Shown: positions 1-9,662, counted from the first letter of the stretch. The stretch: 64,000 nt of DNA from Spirosoma endophyticum (GCF_900112365.1 NZ_FOLQ01000001.1:372001-436000), one strand, 5' to 3'. Notes: generated by a model from the letters alone, not told the origin. Translations and numbers: made by a program.

Positions 1-1842
1 TTGAAGTTGCAGTTGAAACCCTTTCAATTGAATCATCGACCAGTCTAATAAATTAGTCAGGAGGGTCAATACATTATCTACCTGTTTCTCCAGACGGCCC
101 ATTAGCGGTAACAGGAGCTGAGGCTGATCGTCAACTTTACGAATTTGCCGAATGTTCGTTTTTACACTGGCGATCGGGCTTCGCAAATCGTGTCCGATCA
201 GGGAGAACAGTTTGTCTTTAACGGCGTTGATTTCTGCCAGCGCCTGAGCCGTTTGTTGAAGTTCTTCTTTCTGAGCATGTAGCAGCCGTTTGGCTTTTTT
301 CTCCCGGCGGAAAAAGTAACTAATGAGGGCGATGAGTCCGACGAGCAACACGAGAATAACCAAGTACAGCAAACGTTGTTGCCTGGCAAAGGCGAGTTGG
401 CTTTGCTGCTGGTTTATTAATGCTTGTTGGCGTTTGGCTGTAACGGCCTGAAGGGTAAGCCGCGATTGATTAAGCTGTTGTTTCTTGACAAGGAGTTGAT
501 TCTGGAGTTCACTGGCAGCATTAACCTGGTTTAATAGCAGCAGTTGTTTCTGCCGTTGTGCTCCCTGAAGGTTTTGAATCGCTAAGTTTTTGTTGAGCAA
601 CTCAATCTGGTTCTGCTTGCGTTCCAGATTAAACGTTCCCTGAATCCGACTCACTTCCCGGGCATTATCCACATTCATCAGACTATCATTCAACGCCTTT
701 GCTGTTTTATAGGCCGTTAATGCCGCCCGGTAATCATTTGTTTTTTCCAGAATTTGAGCCTGAATTTCCAGGGCATGCCTGGTATTGATTCGATCATTGG
801 TGGCACGCAGGACATCAACGCCCTGGTTGGCATAGGGTAATGCCAGATCATATTGATGGAGAGCCAGGTATATCTCAGCCAGTGTCGTCAAGGACAGCCC
901 AATCAGTCGTTTATCGGAGAGCTGTTGCCGTATCTGGAGCGCCTGTTTGCCGTACTCAATCGCTTCCTGGTAGTGGTTGGTTTTGTACATGATCTCGGCT
1001 AGCTGACCCAACCCGAAGCCTATTCCCCGATTACTTTTCAATTCACTGGCTTTAGCCAGCGCTTGTTTAGCCGCGATTTCGGCTTTTTCAAAAGCATTGA
1101 GCCGAAGGTAAATATCGGAGACATTGATTGCAGCCAGGTATACATAAAAGCCGCCAAGAATGGTTGCCCCCGTCTCACGGAGCTTATCGAAATAATAGAT
1201 CGCCTGCTGATACTGTTTAAGATTCGTATTGATAATCCCTAAGGAGTTATAGATCTTACATTGGAAAAGTTTTTTGTCCGGACTATACTTCTCCTGATAC
1301 CGGAGCGCGGCCAACGCCTTAGGCAGGGCCTTTTTATCATCGCCCTGTTTTGTATAGAAATTTGCCAGCATTAACTGGATAAGAGCCGTGGTAGAGTCTT
1401 TATAAAACTGCTGGCTCATTTGCTCAGCCTTTTTAAGAATGGCTAATCCCTCACTTATTTTTCCACTACTCTCGTAGGACCGTCCTAACTCTCCGTACAA
1501 ATTGATGAGCAGGTGTTTATCCGGCAACTTTTGGGCCACAACTACGCCCTGACTGGCAAAATAGACTGCGGAGTCTTCGTTTGTAACGGAATAGTTATCA
1601 GCTAGATGAAAATAGATTTGTGCGCGCTCAGCGTTGGTTTTAGCGGTTGCTAAGGCCAGCCGATATTTCGTGATGCTGGCAACAAAATTATAGGTCCTGC
1701 TTTGCCCATACCCAGCTTGCATCGTCAAAAGATATAGCCCAAATATCATTAAAAACGTTTTCGGGCGTTGTAGCACGAACTGCTTATAAAAGGCGTTCAG
1801 AGCAACCCCAATGTGCGCACTAAGGGGTAATCTTTCTTTCAT
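1..1842 (-). CDS. TPR-containing sensor histidine kinase (partial, 3' end outside window)
   Basis: The reading frame opens at an ATG at 1842-1840 and stays open to the window edge, giving 614 residues without a stop. The first part is a signal- or anchor-like segment followed by TPR-like helical repeats (roughly residues 45-440). A coiled region and one membrane span rich in L, V and I (around residues 488-510) come next. A second coiled stretch leads to a HisKA dimerisation helix whose H-box reads GHDLRSPIASVK, with the probable phospho-acceptor His near residue 551. The ATP-binding domain must lie beyond base 1. This H-box differs from the HHRVKNN type of the kinases at 10.4-14.7 kb, so it belongs to another kinase subfamily. 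The signal it senses cannot be told from sequence. Confidence 0.85.
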   Translation of the reverse strand, partial: MKERLPLSAHIGVALNAFYKQFVLQRPKTFLMIFGLYLLTMQAGYGQSRTYNFVASITKYRLALATAKTNAERAQIYFHLADNYSVTNEDSAVYFASQGVVVAQKLPDKHLLINLYGELGRSYESSGKISEGLAILKKAEQMSQQFYKDSTTALIQLMLANFYTKQGDDKKALPKALAALRYQEKYSPDKKLFQCKIYNSLGIINTNLKQYQQAIYYFDKLRETGATILGGFYVYLAAINVSDIYLRLNAFEKAEIAAKQALAKASELKSNRGIGFGLGQLAEIMYKTNHYQEAIEYGKQALQIRQQLSDKRLIGLSLTTLAEIYLALHQYDLALPYANQGVDVLRATNDRINTRHALEIQAQILEKTNDYRAALTAYKTAKALNDSLMNVDNAREVSRIQGTFNLERKQNQIELLNKNLAIQNLQGAQRQKQLLLLNQVNAASELQNQLLVKKQQLNQSRLTLQAVTAKRQQALINQQQSQLAFARQQRLLYLVILVLLVGLIALISYFFRREKKAKRLLHAQKEELQQTAQALAEINAVKDKLFSLIGHDLRSPIASVKTNIRQIRKVDDQPQLLLPLMGRLEKQVDNVLTLLTNLLDWSMIQLKGFQLQLQ

Positions 1843-2389
1843 AGTAAACTATAATTAAGCAAAGCGTATTTTAATAGTCTGGATAGCCGCGCGATGGAAG
1901 CTACCGAATTAGCTGCCTAGCTGGGTATAACAGCCAGGAATCAAGCGTAATTTCAGGCTAATTGTCTACCATATAGACTAATTGGCAGGATTACCAAATT
2001 AATGACAAAATATGGAATTACCACTTCGAGACAAAAGAAGTAGCAAAAATTCGTCATGAACCGAACCTAAGTGAGGAAGAAAGGAGGCATCTTACATTTG
2101 ATTGAACTTAGTACCCAAACCAAATCAAGTACCTGCTTAAAAACGAACAGTCGGCGCTAGAAAAACAGAATCAGTCTACTTTGAGGACGAGTTGACTACC
2201 TGGGCGGTCCTGTCTACAATTCATCGGTAAAATAATTTGCTGGTCAATCCTGCTATTAACCGTCAAGACAAGACGTTTTACGTAAGCGATACGTAGTTAT
2301 CCTGACGAATCATTTGCAGCGTAGCCTTAATCATATCCGTGATTCCCAATTTACAAACTAAAAGCCCACTCTTCAGATGTTAATTCAGC
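1843..2389. other. Intergenic region with possible decayed coding traces
   Basis: About 550 bases lie between two leftward genes and no intact gene is seen. On the plus strand, 2010-2197 reads in one frame as a helical, charged peptide interrupted by TGA and TAG; the part after the stops contains PNQIKYLLKNEQSALEKQ. On the minus strand, about 2280-2365 reads as a short open stretch containing KLGITDMIKATLQMIRQ before a stop. Either could be a gene relic or chance. The upstream region and promoter of the kinase at 1-1842 must also lie here, but no clear TAnnTTTG element was found. Confidence 0.3.
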
Positions 2390-2423
2390 AAAAAAGCTGC
2401 CAATTTCCATTGGCAGCTTTTTT
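2390..2423. terminator. Bidirectional-looking intrinsic terminator
   Basis: This is a perfect 14-bp stem (2390-2403 with 2410-2423) around a 6-base loop. The stem centre is GCTGCC/GGCAGC, flanked by an A-tract on the left and a T-tract on the right. It lies 28 bases beyond the stop codon of the leftward hydrolase gene that ends at 2451, so it is well placed to end that transcript. The symmetric A/T flanks let it work on either strand. Confidence 0.8.
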
Positions 2424-2450
2424 GATTGTTAGTGAATGGAAGGGTATTAA

Positions 2451-3272
2451 TTACGAGTTAATAAACGCCAACAGGTCTGCGTTAATGGTGGCGGCTTCGG
2501 TAGCGGGCATGCCATGCGGAAATCCGGGGTACGAAATCAGTTTCCCGTGTTTTAACAATTTAACGGCCTTTGCTCCGGAAATGGGGAAAGGAACGATCTG
2601 GTCGTCTTCACCATGCAGAACCAAAACCGGCAAATCCACACTCTTCAGATCTTCCGTAAAATCGGTTTCTGAAAAAGCTTTGATACCATCGTAATGGGCT
2701 TTGATGCTCCCCATCATAGCCTGGCGCCACCAATTATCCCGAATGCCTTGCGACACGTTTGCACCTTCCCGATTGTACCCGTAAAAAGGCAAGGTAAAAT
2801 CCTGGAAATACTGGGGGCGATGGGTAGCCGTACCTTCGCGTATTTCATCGAATACAGCTATAGGGATACCATCTGGGTTATTTTCAGTTTGGACCATGAG
2901 TGGCGTAACCGCACTAATCAGCACGGCTTTGGCTACCCGGCCCTGGCCGTGTTTAGCCACGTAGTGGATTACTTCGCCCCCCCCGGTTGAGTGACCAATG
3001 TGTATCGCATTTTTTAAATCAAGAAATGCCGTAAGCTCCGCCACATCGGCTACATAGGTGTCCATGTTGTGACCCTCGGACGTTTGGGACGAACGCCCAT
3101 GCCCCCGGCGATCATGGGCGATGACTCGAAATCCCCGCGCTACGAAAAACATTAATTGTGCATCCCAGTCATCGCCTGAAAGCGGCCAGCCGTGATGAAA
3201 AACCAAGGGCTGACCTGTTCCCCAATCTTTGTAATAAATTTCAGTACCGTCTTTTACTGTGATCTTGCTCAT
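2451..3272 (-). CDS. Alpha/beta hydrolase, non-haem chloroperoxidase-like
   Basis: The 273-residue protein shows the complete alpha/beta-hydrolase triad of the cofactor-free haloperoxidase/esterase family: the nucleophile in GHSTGGG (Ser95), the acid in LHGEDDQ (Asp223 or 224) and the histidine in GFPHG (His253). The oxyanion segment is FHHGWP near residue 25. Length matches the family (about 270-280). Members hydrolyse esters or, with an organic acid and peroxide, perhydrolyse them; the natural substrate is unknown. There is no signal peptide, so it should be cytoplasmic. It is followed by a strong terminator. The next gene upstream, 58 bases away on the same strand, is another alpha/beta hydrolase, so the two may be co-transcribed. 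Confidence 0.9.
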   Translation of the reverse strand: MSKITVKDGTEIYYKDWGTGQPLVFHHGWPLSGDDWDAQLMFFVARGFRVIAHDRRGHGRSSQTSEGHNMDTYVADVAELTAFLDLKNAIHIGHSTGGGEVIHYVAKHGQGRVAKAVLISAVTPLMVQTENNPDGIPIAVFDEIREGTATHRPQYFQDFTLPFYGYNREGANVSQGIRDNWWRQAMMGSIKAHYDGIKAFSETDFTEDLKSVDLPVLVLHGEDDQIVPFPISGAKAVKLLKHGKLISYPGFPHGMPATEAATINADLLAFINS

Positions 3273-3330
3273 GTTTTTGGGCTTTAATTGTGATTGTAAA
3301 TATTGATTTTATCGATACGTTAAAAAACAG

Positions 3331-4116
3331 CTACTGCGGGCTTACTTTACGGGCAGCCTCGCTAATGAAATCGGCAACCTGCTTAGGCTGCGACAACATG
3401 GGAACGTGACTGGCTTTGACTTCCAGCGTCGTAGCCTTCATCGTCCTGGCAAATTTGCGTTCCAGATCCGGGTTGATCATCCGATCCTCACTGGCGACGA
3501 TATACCAGGACGGCTTCACTTTCCAGGCGGCTTTGCTGATCTTTGCCGTAGTACAACTAGCAGCCCAGGGGCCTTGCGTCGCCAATACGATTTTACGTTC
3601 TGCCAGGGGTAAGTCCGGACAGAAATCCTCATGAATACCTTTAGCTGTTAAGGCCAGAAAACCAGCCGCATCTGGTTTAGCTTCCGCCAATCCGGGCGTG
3701 GGCGGGAAGGCTTTCGATGCATCGACCAGGGATTCGTTATCATCGGGCGCAAAAGCAGCTACGTAGACCAGCCCTGCTACTTTGGGGTCGGTGCCTGCCT
3801 GGGAAATGACCACGCCACCCCACGAATGGCCAATTAGCAGAACAGGTCCATTCTGTAAGGCAATGGCTCGTTTGGCAGCCGCTACGTCATCTTCCAGTGA
3901 ACTAAGCGGATTTTGGACTGCCACTACGTGTAGGCCTCTGGCTTCAAGCAATGGAATGACTTTTGCCCAGCTTGATCCGTCGGCAAATGCTCCATGAATA
4001 AGGACTACATTTTTTACCCCGGTAGCTGAAGATTGAGCCGCTACCTCTTCGATTTGATAAAATGTAATGACGATACTGAGTAGTGCGCCCAGTGCAATGC
4101 GGTTAATTCTCCACAT
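3331..4116 (-). CDS. Exported alpha/beta hydrolase
   Basis: The protein has 261 residues. Residues 1-28 form a signal peptide ending in a VAAQ-type cleavage site. The mature part starts with VLIHGAFADGSSW, typical of the EstC/pyrethroid-hydrolase-like alpha/beta hydrolases. The nucleophile is in GHSWGG (Ser98); a VASEDRMI acid segment and ASHVPML histidine segment follow in the last 60 residues, so the triad is complete. It is probably periplasmic. It lies 58 bases upstream of the second hydrolase (2451-3272) in the same direction. Substrate is not predictable; similarity to the salicylate/hydroxynitrile-type small esterases is at fold level only. Confidence 0.87.
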   Translation of the reverse strand: MWRINRIALGALLSIVITFYQIEEVAAQSSATGVKNVVLIHGAFADGSSWAKVIPLLEARGLHVVAVQNPLSSLEDDVAAAKRAIALQNGPVLLIGHSWGGVVISQAGTDPKVAGLVYVAAFAPDDNESLVDASKAFPPTPGLAEAKPDAAGFLALTAKGIHEDFCPDLPLAERKIVLATQGPWAASCTTAKISKAAWKVKPSWYIVASEDRMINPDLERKFARTMKATTLEVKASHVPMLSQPKQVADFISEAARKVSPQ

Positions 4117-4493
4117 AAGTAGTTCTGGCTAGATGATCTATCGGTTTGCTGCAACAAACGTACGGAGTATGCGAGTGAGGAAAGCGGTAAAAACAGATGG
4201 TATTCCAGTAAAAAGAAGGGATTCTTCTATGGCTGTTCTACCTAGTCTCCTCAATAAATAACCCGCCGTTTACTCCTTTTCAAAAACCAGGAGGGCCGGT
4301 GATTTCGGACATGTCAAGATATTCAGACTTTAATACAGTATATCAATCTTATTTCCCTGCGGGCCATTATCCGGCCCGTAGTGCGTTTGGAGCTTCTGGC
4401 CTGGCATCAGGGGGCTCAAATAGAGATTGATTGCATTGCGTATGCACCGCTAAAAGCCAAACCTTGAGTTTATTTACGTAGTAACTGCATGGT
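4117..4493. other. Intergenic region, no gene seen
   Basis: This stretch lies between two leftward genes. No credible coding frame was seen. A GC-rich hairpin with arms CGGGCC (4360-4365) and GGCCCG (4373-4378) sits about 115 bases past the stop of the antiporter gene and may help end its transcript. The hydrolase promoter should be near 4120-4200, but no consensus element is obvious. Confidence 0.5.
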
Positions 4494-6074
4494 TTATACG
4501 TCACTGGTTTTCGCTTGAATCTCTTCCCGATCCAGTTCATTTTCCAACTCATGAAACAGGTCAACATCAATCAATTGGGCATCTCGTAAATTTAGTAACT
4601 CAGCTCGTTGGACTTGAATGGAGGATAGGGTCAGTTTGCGACTGAGTTGATGTTGACACTCGGCCTTTTCAGGATCTTTCCGTTCAAGCTCATTAACGCG
4701 TTGCTGATGCCGATCAATGATTTCCTTAACAGTGTCTCCGGTAAGCCCTTCCTGATCAACAACCTGATGAATCACAGCTAAGGCTTTCCGGGATAGTCTT
4801 CGCCGAATTTCCTGCCGGGAAAGATAATCAGTGGACTGCTGGCCAAATTGTAAAGCTCGAATAACGATAGGTAGTATACTCCCCTGCCCGACCAGCGTGA
4901 ACAGGATCACGCAAAACGTAATAAACAAAATTAGATTTCGACCTGGACAGGGAAGGCCATTAGGCAGTCGTTCCGGAATTGATAGGGCTGCCGCCAGCGA
5001 TACAATTCCCCGCATGCTGATATACGCTAACAAGGTCGTGTGTTTGTACGAAGGAAATACAGGAAGCAGGTGCAAGGCTTTTCGCGCCTGGGTAGAAACC
5101 GTATCCGCCAAAAAGATACCCAGGAAGCGAATAACGACAGTTGTCAAACTGATGAGTAATCCGAACCAGACGAGTTGCCCCAGCGACTGACCTTTGATAG
5201 CGTCCACAACATGAGGCAGTTGCAACCCAATTAAAATAAAAATCAGCCCATTCAACAGTACAACCACAAAATCCCAGACAGCTACGGCCTGCATCCGGGT
5301 GATTGGGCTATGTACGCTCGACTGCTTGCGTCCCAGTAACAATCCTGCTGTAACTACACTGAGCACCCCACTTAAATGAAGGTGTTCGGCTGCTATGTAA
5401 GCCGAGTAAGCGGTCACAAACGTCAACACGGTTTCCAGGGCAGGTTCCAGATTGCCGTGTTTGTGCAATAAGAAAGATAAATACCCGATAACGAGTCCTA
5501 CACCTATTCCACCCCCGGCTAACCGGATGAAATCCAATAGCGATTCGGTTAGTGAAAAGTTTCCGGTACTCATGGTAGCGAGTGCCAATTGAAAGATCAC
5601 TAAAGCCGTTGCATCATTGACCAGGCTTTCGCCTTCCAGAATTGCGACAATTTTTCGGGGAACAGCCAGGGTTTTCATGATCGCCGTAGCCGCTACGGCG
5701 TCGGAGGGTGAGACGATGGCCCCCAGCAGTAAGCCTGTTGCCAGCGTAAAGCCGGGGATAAACGATTGAGCTACGTAGGCTATACAAATACTGGTAGCCA
5801 ACACCAGCCCTAAGGCAAGGACAACGATTGGTTCTAGATTTCGGCGAAAATCGCTCCAATTGGTATACCAGGCTGCGCTGTAAAGAATAGGAGGCAGAAA
5901 AACCAATAGAACAACTGACGAATCTAAGCCAACATTTGGCAAACCAGGAATAAAGCCAATAACCAGGCCGCCCACTGTCAGTACAATCGGGAAAACCAGG
6001 TTGAGCCGTCGGGCTATCAGCGCCAGCCCAATGACAAAAATTAGCAGCAGCAGAACCGTTTCTAAGGGATGCAT
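4494..6074 (-). CDS. Na+/H+ antiporter, CPA1 (NhaP/YjcE-like) family
   Basis: The 526-residue inner-membrane protein has about 12 hydrophobic segments in residues 1-410 and a charged cytoplasmic tail (about 410-526) rich in coiled-coil-like Glu/Arg/Gln. The CPA1 signature is plain: SPSDAVAATAI in one helix, then EGESLVNDATALVIF, whose Asn-Asp pair is the ion-binding site. The family exchanges cytoplasmic Na+ (or K+) for H+ and serves pH and sodium homeostasis. The length is normal for bacterial NhaP/YjcE proteins with a hydrophilic tail. It starts with ATG at 6074 and appears to be monocistronic; the NTF2-like gene upstream is separated by 78 bases. Confidence 0.93.
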   Translation of the reverse strand: MHPLETVLLLLIFVIGLALIARRLNLVFPIVLTVGGLVIGFIPGLPNVGLDSSVVLLVFLPPILYSAAWYTNWSDFRRNLEPIVVLALGLVLATSICIAYVAQSFIPGFTLATGLLLGAIVSPSDAVAATAIMKTLAVPRKIVAILEGESLVNDATALVIFQLALATMSTGNFSLTESLLDFIRLAGGGIGVGLVIGYLSFLLHKHGNLEPALETVLTFVTAYSAYIAAEHLHLSGVLSVVTAGLLLGRKQSSVHSPITRMQAVAVWDFVVVLLNGLIFILIGLQLPHVVDAIKGQSLGQLVWFGLLISLTTVVIRFLGIFLADTVSTQARKALHLLPVFPSYKHTTLLAYISMRGIVSLAAALSIPERLPNGLPCPGRNLILFITFCVILFTLVGQGSILPIVIRALQFGQQSTDYLSRQEIRRRLSRKALAVIHQVVDQEGLTGDTVKEIIDRHQQRVNELERKDPEKAECQHQLSRKLTLSSIQVQRAELLNLRDAQLIDVDLFHELENELDREEIQAKTSDV

Positions 6075-6152
6075 TCTTGTTTTAAATAGACGCTACGTTC
6101 ACACCACTACTACCCTTGTCTGCTATGGTCCATTGCTGATTGACAGCCTGAT

Positions 6153-6620
6153 TTATGGCGTACCGTTACCAGGATTATGATGACCGTTTGATGGAAGTTT
6201 AGTGTCTTTATTTGCCCGATGCAAACGGTGGAGCAGTTTGGTAGAATCCCAGTTAAATGCCCTTAATTCAACGACTCTGTCATCCTTTAGCTGCCAGTAG
6301 TGTATAAAAGGCAAAATAGCCACTTCATTGTCTATGAGCAGTTTACCTTCAAAAAAACCAGTTGTAACGATGGCGTCTTGCGGATGATCGTTATCGGCAG
6401 TGAAATAAACCAGCGAATTCACACTGAGATTCTCACAGATTGTATATAGTCCTGACATCATGTTTAGAAAACCACTTCTTCCGTGGTATTCACTACCGGC
6501 AGGTCCATATTCAGAAATGTAGAGAACGATTTTCTCATCCAGTACGGGTAGTATTCGGCTTAAATTATTATCCGCAAAAACACCGTAAACTACTTCAATT
6601 ATTTGCTTGGGAATGGCCAT
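6153..6620 (-). CDS. SnoaL/NTF2-like protein
   Basis: The 155-residue protein matches the small cone-shaped NTF2/SnoaL fold. It has an N-terminal helix (IEVVYGVFADNNLSRILPVL), a beta stretch with EYGPAGSEYHGRSG, and a late strand pair ending in YWQLKDDRVVELRAFNWD. The last 20 residues look disordered. Such proteins may be small isomerases, hydrolases or ligand-binding proteins, and nothing here fixes a function. There is no signal peptide. It lies 78 bases upstream of the antiporter, same strand. A second, different NTF2-like protein is encoded at 9192-9662. Confidence 0.72.
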   Translation of the reverse strand: MAIPKQIIEVVYGVFADNNLSRILPVLDEKIVLYISEYGPAGSEYHGRSGFLNMMSGLYTICENLSVNSLVYFTADNDHPQDAIVTTGFFEGKLLIDNEVAILPFIHYWQLKDDRVVELRAFNWDSTKLLHRLHRANKDTKLPSNGHHNPGNGTP

Positions 6621-7016
6621 ACTAATAGAAAAGTAAGCTACCTGATCCTACTCTCTATCAAGGCAAGTGCCAGCCTTTGAGGCATGCGTGAACGAGGAAT
6701 CTGGCTCCCTGAAATGAATCAAATTCCTCATTGTCAACCAGTAGTAAACGTAAGTTGGTGTTGACCCCTCAACCAGTATTTTTTATTAATTTGGAGTTCT
6801 ACGGAAAAAATGGAGTTTATTGTATTTCCCGTAGGGGAAGATCGAATTAAGGTAAGAGTTCGGACTGACGTGTGGTTTAGTACTAATTTATTTATCCTTG
6901 TTCTGAGTCTCTCTACCAACAAAGTAACTAGCTTCACAAAGGTTTTCATTCCGTTTGAGCTTACCCGGACATGAATGGGAATAGTTCTTGCAGGCAGATG
7001 AGAACGCGGTCTGTGC
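6621..7016. other. Divergent intergenic region, no gene seen
   Basis: About 400 AT-rich bases separate the leftward NTF2-like gene from the rightward sigma-54-type regulator. Short open frames here have no recognisable content. Promoters for both genes are expected, but no convincing -7 TAnnTTTG or -24/-12 GG/GC element was identified by eye. Confidence 0.45.
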
Positions 7017-9131
7017 ATGATAGGTCTGTGCATGATATCCTTTAAACCATTTCGGACTATGCTGTCACCAGTCAACCCTCCTCTTTCTTCAACCTCGTCC
7101 TGCAACATTTTAATTGTTGAGGATGAATACATTATCGCGAATGACCTGGAACTCATTCTGGTTGAGGCAGGCTATCCGGTCATTGGTGTCGCCGACTCTG
7201 TTGCCGAAGCCTTAGCGCTTATGGATCAGCAAAAGCCCGATATCGTATTACTGGATATTTACCTGAAGGGGAAAGAAACCGGTATTGATCTGGCGAAACA
7301 ACTGGAAGACCGAAGCATCCCCTTTATTTATATATCTGCCAATGACAATAAAAGTGTGCTGGAAGCGGTGAAAGCCACGCAGCCAATTGGCTATATAGTC
7401 AAACCGTTTCGGGAAAAAGATATCCTTACTACGTTGGAAATCAGCCGGTACCGTCATGCGCATAGTGTTGAAATGAAACTCCGGGAAGAAAAGGCGCTTC
7501 AGATTGCCTTGACGGATGCACTGTCGGCTCAGGTAGGTTGGGAACATAAGCTGCTGAATGTAGCCATGGTGCTTCAATCACATGTGCCGTTCGATTTCTT
7601 ATCGATTCAATATCAAAAGAAAGGCACAATCCATAATTTCAATTACTACCGGGTTGGATTTGAGGAATACCAAACCATTAGCCTGACTGATATACAGCAG
7701 ATGACCAACACGGCCATCGATCAACTTCTCCAGTTACAGATTGGACAATCGCCTTCCGGTCCTGTGCGCTACAATGAAGATACATTTAGTGTTTTCTGCC
7801 AACAGAATCGCTTTGGACAGATGCTAGCCAAGACGTTTCGAATGGAATCAGCGTTAGTGATGCCACTTAGCGTAGGACCATTCGATACGTTTACTATTTC
7901 TTTTCTGAGCCGAAAGCCTGATGCATATCTTTCCCGACACCTTAACTTACTGGAGCGACTAGAGCAACCTATTGTACTGATGCTGGAGCGGGTTCTGGCC
8001 TTCGAGGAAGTTGCCCGACTCAGTGAACAACTGAAACGGGAGAACAACTACCTCCAGGAAGAGGTAAAAACACTGGCTAATTTTGAAGAAATCATTGGCC
8101 GGAGCCAACGCCTTTTACGGGTTTTTGATCAGGTTACCCAGGTTGCCAATACCGATACGACGGTACTCATATTAGGCGAAAGTGGTACTGGAAAAGAACT
8201 CATTGCCCGGGCGCTTCATAACCTGTCAGCACGAAAAGACAAAATTCTGGTAAAAATCAACTGTGCAACACTACCGGCGACGCTGATTGAATCTGAGCTT
8301 TTTGGCCACGAAAAAGGAGCGTTTACGGGGGCCTTCGAGAAGCGGATTGGCAAGTTTGAACTGGCGCAGGGAGGCACTATTTTTCTGGATGAAATTGGGG
8401 AGATGCCCCTCGAATTACAAGCCAAACTTCTGCGCGTTCTCCAGGAAAAGGAGATCGAACGAGTTGGTGGTAGAACCCCCATCAAAACGGATGTTCGTGT
8501 TATGGCTGCCACCAACAGATACCTGGAAAAAGAAGTAGCTGAAGGGCGCTTTCGAATGGACCTGTATTTCCGATTAGCTACGTTTCCCATCACGTTACCA
8601 TCCTTACGGGAACGACCGGGTGATATACCACTTCTGGCCCAATTTTTCGCGCAACGGTCAGCCCGTAAACTGGGTAAACCATTTCGAGGAATTAGTGAAC
8701 CGGTATTGAATGAACTTATCAATTACAGTTGGCCTGGCAATATTCGGGAATTAGAAAATGTGATCGAACAGGCTGTCATCATCAACGATGGTCAATCACC
8801 CTTATCCCTGGGCCGTCCATTGATCAACAGTTTGTTCTCCATGAATATGGCAGGCCCTATGAGTCAATCAGCTGGTAGTTTCAAAGAGTATGGTCAACCG
8901 GCAAACGCAACGCCAAAAGATTTACAGGATGTAAAGCACATTCAGCAGGAAACTGAACGGGAATACATTCTGGCCATCCTTAAACAAACAAACGGCCGTA
9001 TTCGGGGAAGTGGTGGGGCGGCTGAATTATTGAACTTAAAACCAACGACACTCGAATATCGGATGGATAAACTGGGTATCCGAAAAACACTTTCCGTTCA
9101 GCCACCAAATTCCTCATCTGACCAGCGTTAA
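7017..9131 (+). CDS. Sigma-54-dependent response regulator with GAF-like middle domain
   Basis: This is a transcription activator of up to 704 residues. A receiver domain (about residues 28-150) has its phospho-acceptor in IVLLDIYL (Asp80). A middle region of about 180 residues resembles a GAF sensor. The AAA+ sigma-54 interaction domain starts with IIGRSQ (about 360) and contains Walker A GESGTGKE (about 387), the sigma-54 contact loop GAFTGA (about 435) and Walker B TIFLDEIGE (about 455). A Fis-type helix-turn-helix ends the protein. Alternative ATG starts are 7032 and 7059; 7059 begins just before the receiver domain and is quite possible. No partner kinase is directly adjacent. It should open sigma-54 promoters elsewhere. 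Confidence 0.92.
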   Translation: MIGLCMISFKPFRTMLSPVNPPLSSTSSCNILIVEDEYIIANDLELILVEAGYPVIGVADSVAEALALMDQQKPDIVLLDIYLKGKETGIDLAKQLEDRSIPFIYISANDNKSVLEAVKATQPIGYIVKPFREKDILTTLEISRYRHAHSVEMKLREEKALQIALTDALSAQVGWEHKLLNVAMVLQSHVPFDFLSIQYQKKGTIHNFNYYRVGFEEYQTISLTDIQQMTNTAIDQLLQLQIGQSPSGPVRYNEDTFSVFCQQNRFGQMLAKTFRMESALVMPLSVGPFDTFTISFLSRKPDAYLSRHLNLLERLEQPIVLMLERVLAFEEVARLSEQLKRENNYLQEEVKTLANFEEIIGRSQRLLRVFDQVTQVANTDTTVLILGESGTGKELIARALHNLSARKDKILVKINCATLPATLIESELFGHEKGAFTGAFEKRIGKFELAQGGTIFLDEIGEMPLELQAKLLRVLQEKEIERVGGRTPIKTDVRVMAATNRYLEKEVAEGRFRMDLYFRLATFPITLPSLRERPGDIPLLAQFFAQRSARKLGKPFRGISEPVLNELINYSWPGNIRELENVIEQAVIINDGQSPLSLGRPLINSLFSMNMAGPMSQSAGSFKEYGQPANATPKDLQDVKHIQQETEREYILAILKQTNGRIRGSGGAAELLNLKPTTLEYRMDKLGIRKTLSVQPPNSSSDQR

Positions 9132-9191
9132 ATCAATTGGCATTTCAACTGACGGAGATTTATCATAGGAACGTTAACAAAAAGTCAAAAA

Positions 9192-9662
9192 TCAGTTGGG
9201 CGAGCAGAAATGGAGAAGTGCCGAAAGTTCGATTGGCTGGTGAGTGGTTTCACACCTAGTTACCTTCCCCATAAAATACCGAACATCCGTGATCTGCCCT
9301 CGCCGAATCTGGTAGAAACGAGTAAAAGGAGCTGTATACCAGGGCCCATTCAATTCGTACTGAAACAGATACTCACCAACAACAATTCCTCCAATTGAAG
9401 AGCCTATAATTTCATGAATGACTTCGTTCCATTTCCAGTACGTATCGGCTAACTGACTGCTATACCAATCACAGAAATCATGTCCCACATAGGTTCCCTG
9501 ATTAGGATGGCCATCCGCCAGGATCCACCGGCATTGAGGATGTAAGAAGGTAGTGTTAGGTTTCGCCAACCAGGCATTGAGTAGTCGAACGTGGAGGGCC
9601 TGGGTGAGGGAAACGAGGGGTGGGCCAAGAATCATCCGGATGAAGGCAACGATAAATTTCAT
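9192..9662 (-). CDS. NTF2-like (SnoaL-like) hypothetical protein
   Basis: The 156-residue protein has an N-terminal hydrophobic helix (residues 1-20) that could be a helix of the fold or a weak membrane anchor. The rest fits an NTF2-like pattern: TYVGHDFCDWYSSQL, a central strand GIVVGEYLFQYELNG, and FTRFYQIRRGQITDVRYF, where the strand-turn-strand around RRGQI is typical of SnoaL-like proteins. It is unlike the protein at 6153-6620 beyond the fold. It converges on the sigma-54 regulator gene with 60 bases between stops. Function is unknown. Confidence 0.65.
   Translation of the reverse strand: MKFIVAFIRMILGPPLVSLTQALHVRLLNAWLAKPNTTFLHPQCRWILADGHPNQGTYVGHDFCDWYSSQLADTYWKWNEVIHEIIGSSIGGIVVGEYLFQYELNGPWYTAPFTRFYQIRRGQITDVRYFMGKVTRCETTHQPIELSALLHFCSPN

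Noticed and set aside
6734..7156. 140-residue frame overlapping the start of the sigma-54 regulator
   Set aside because: It is mostly non-coding DNA plus antisense of the regulator start; composition is irregular and no homology is evident.
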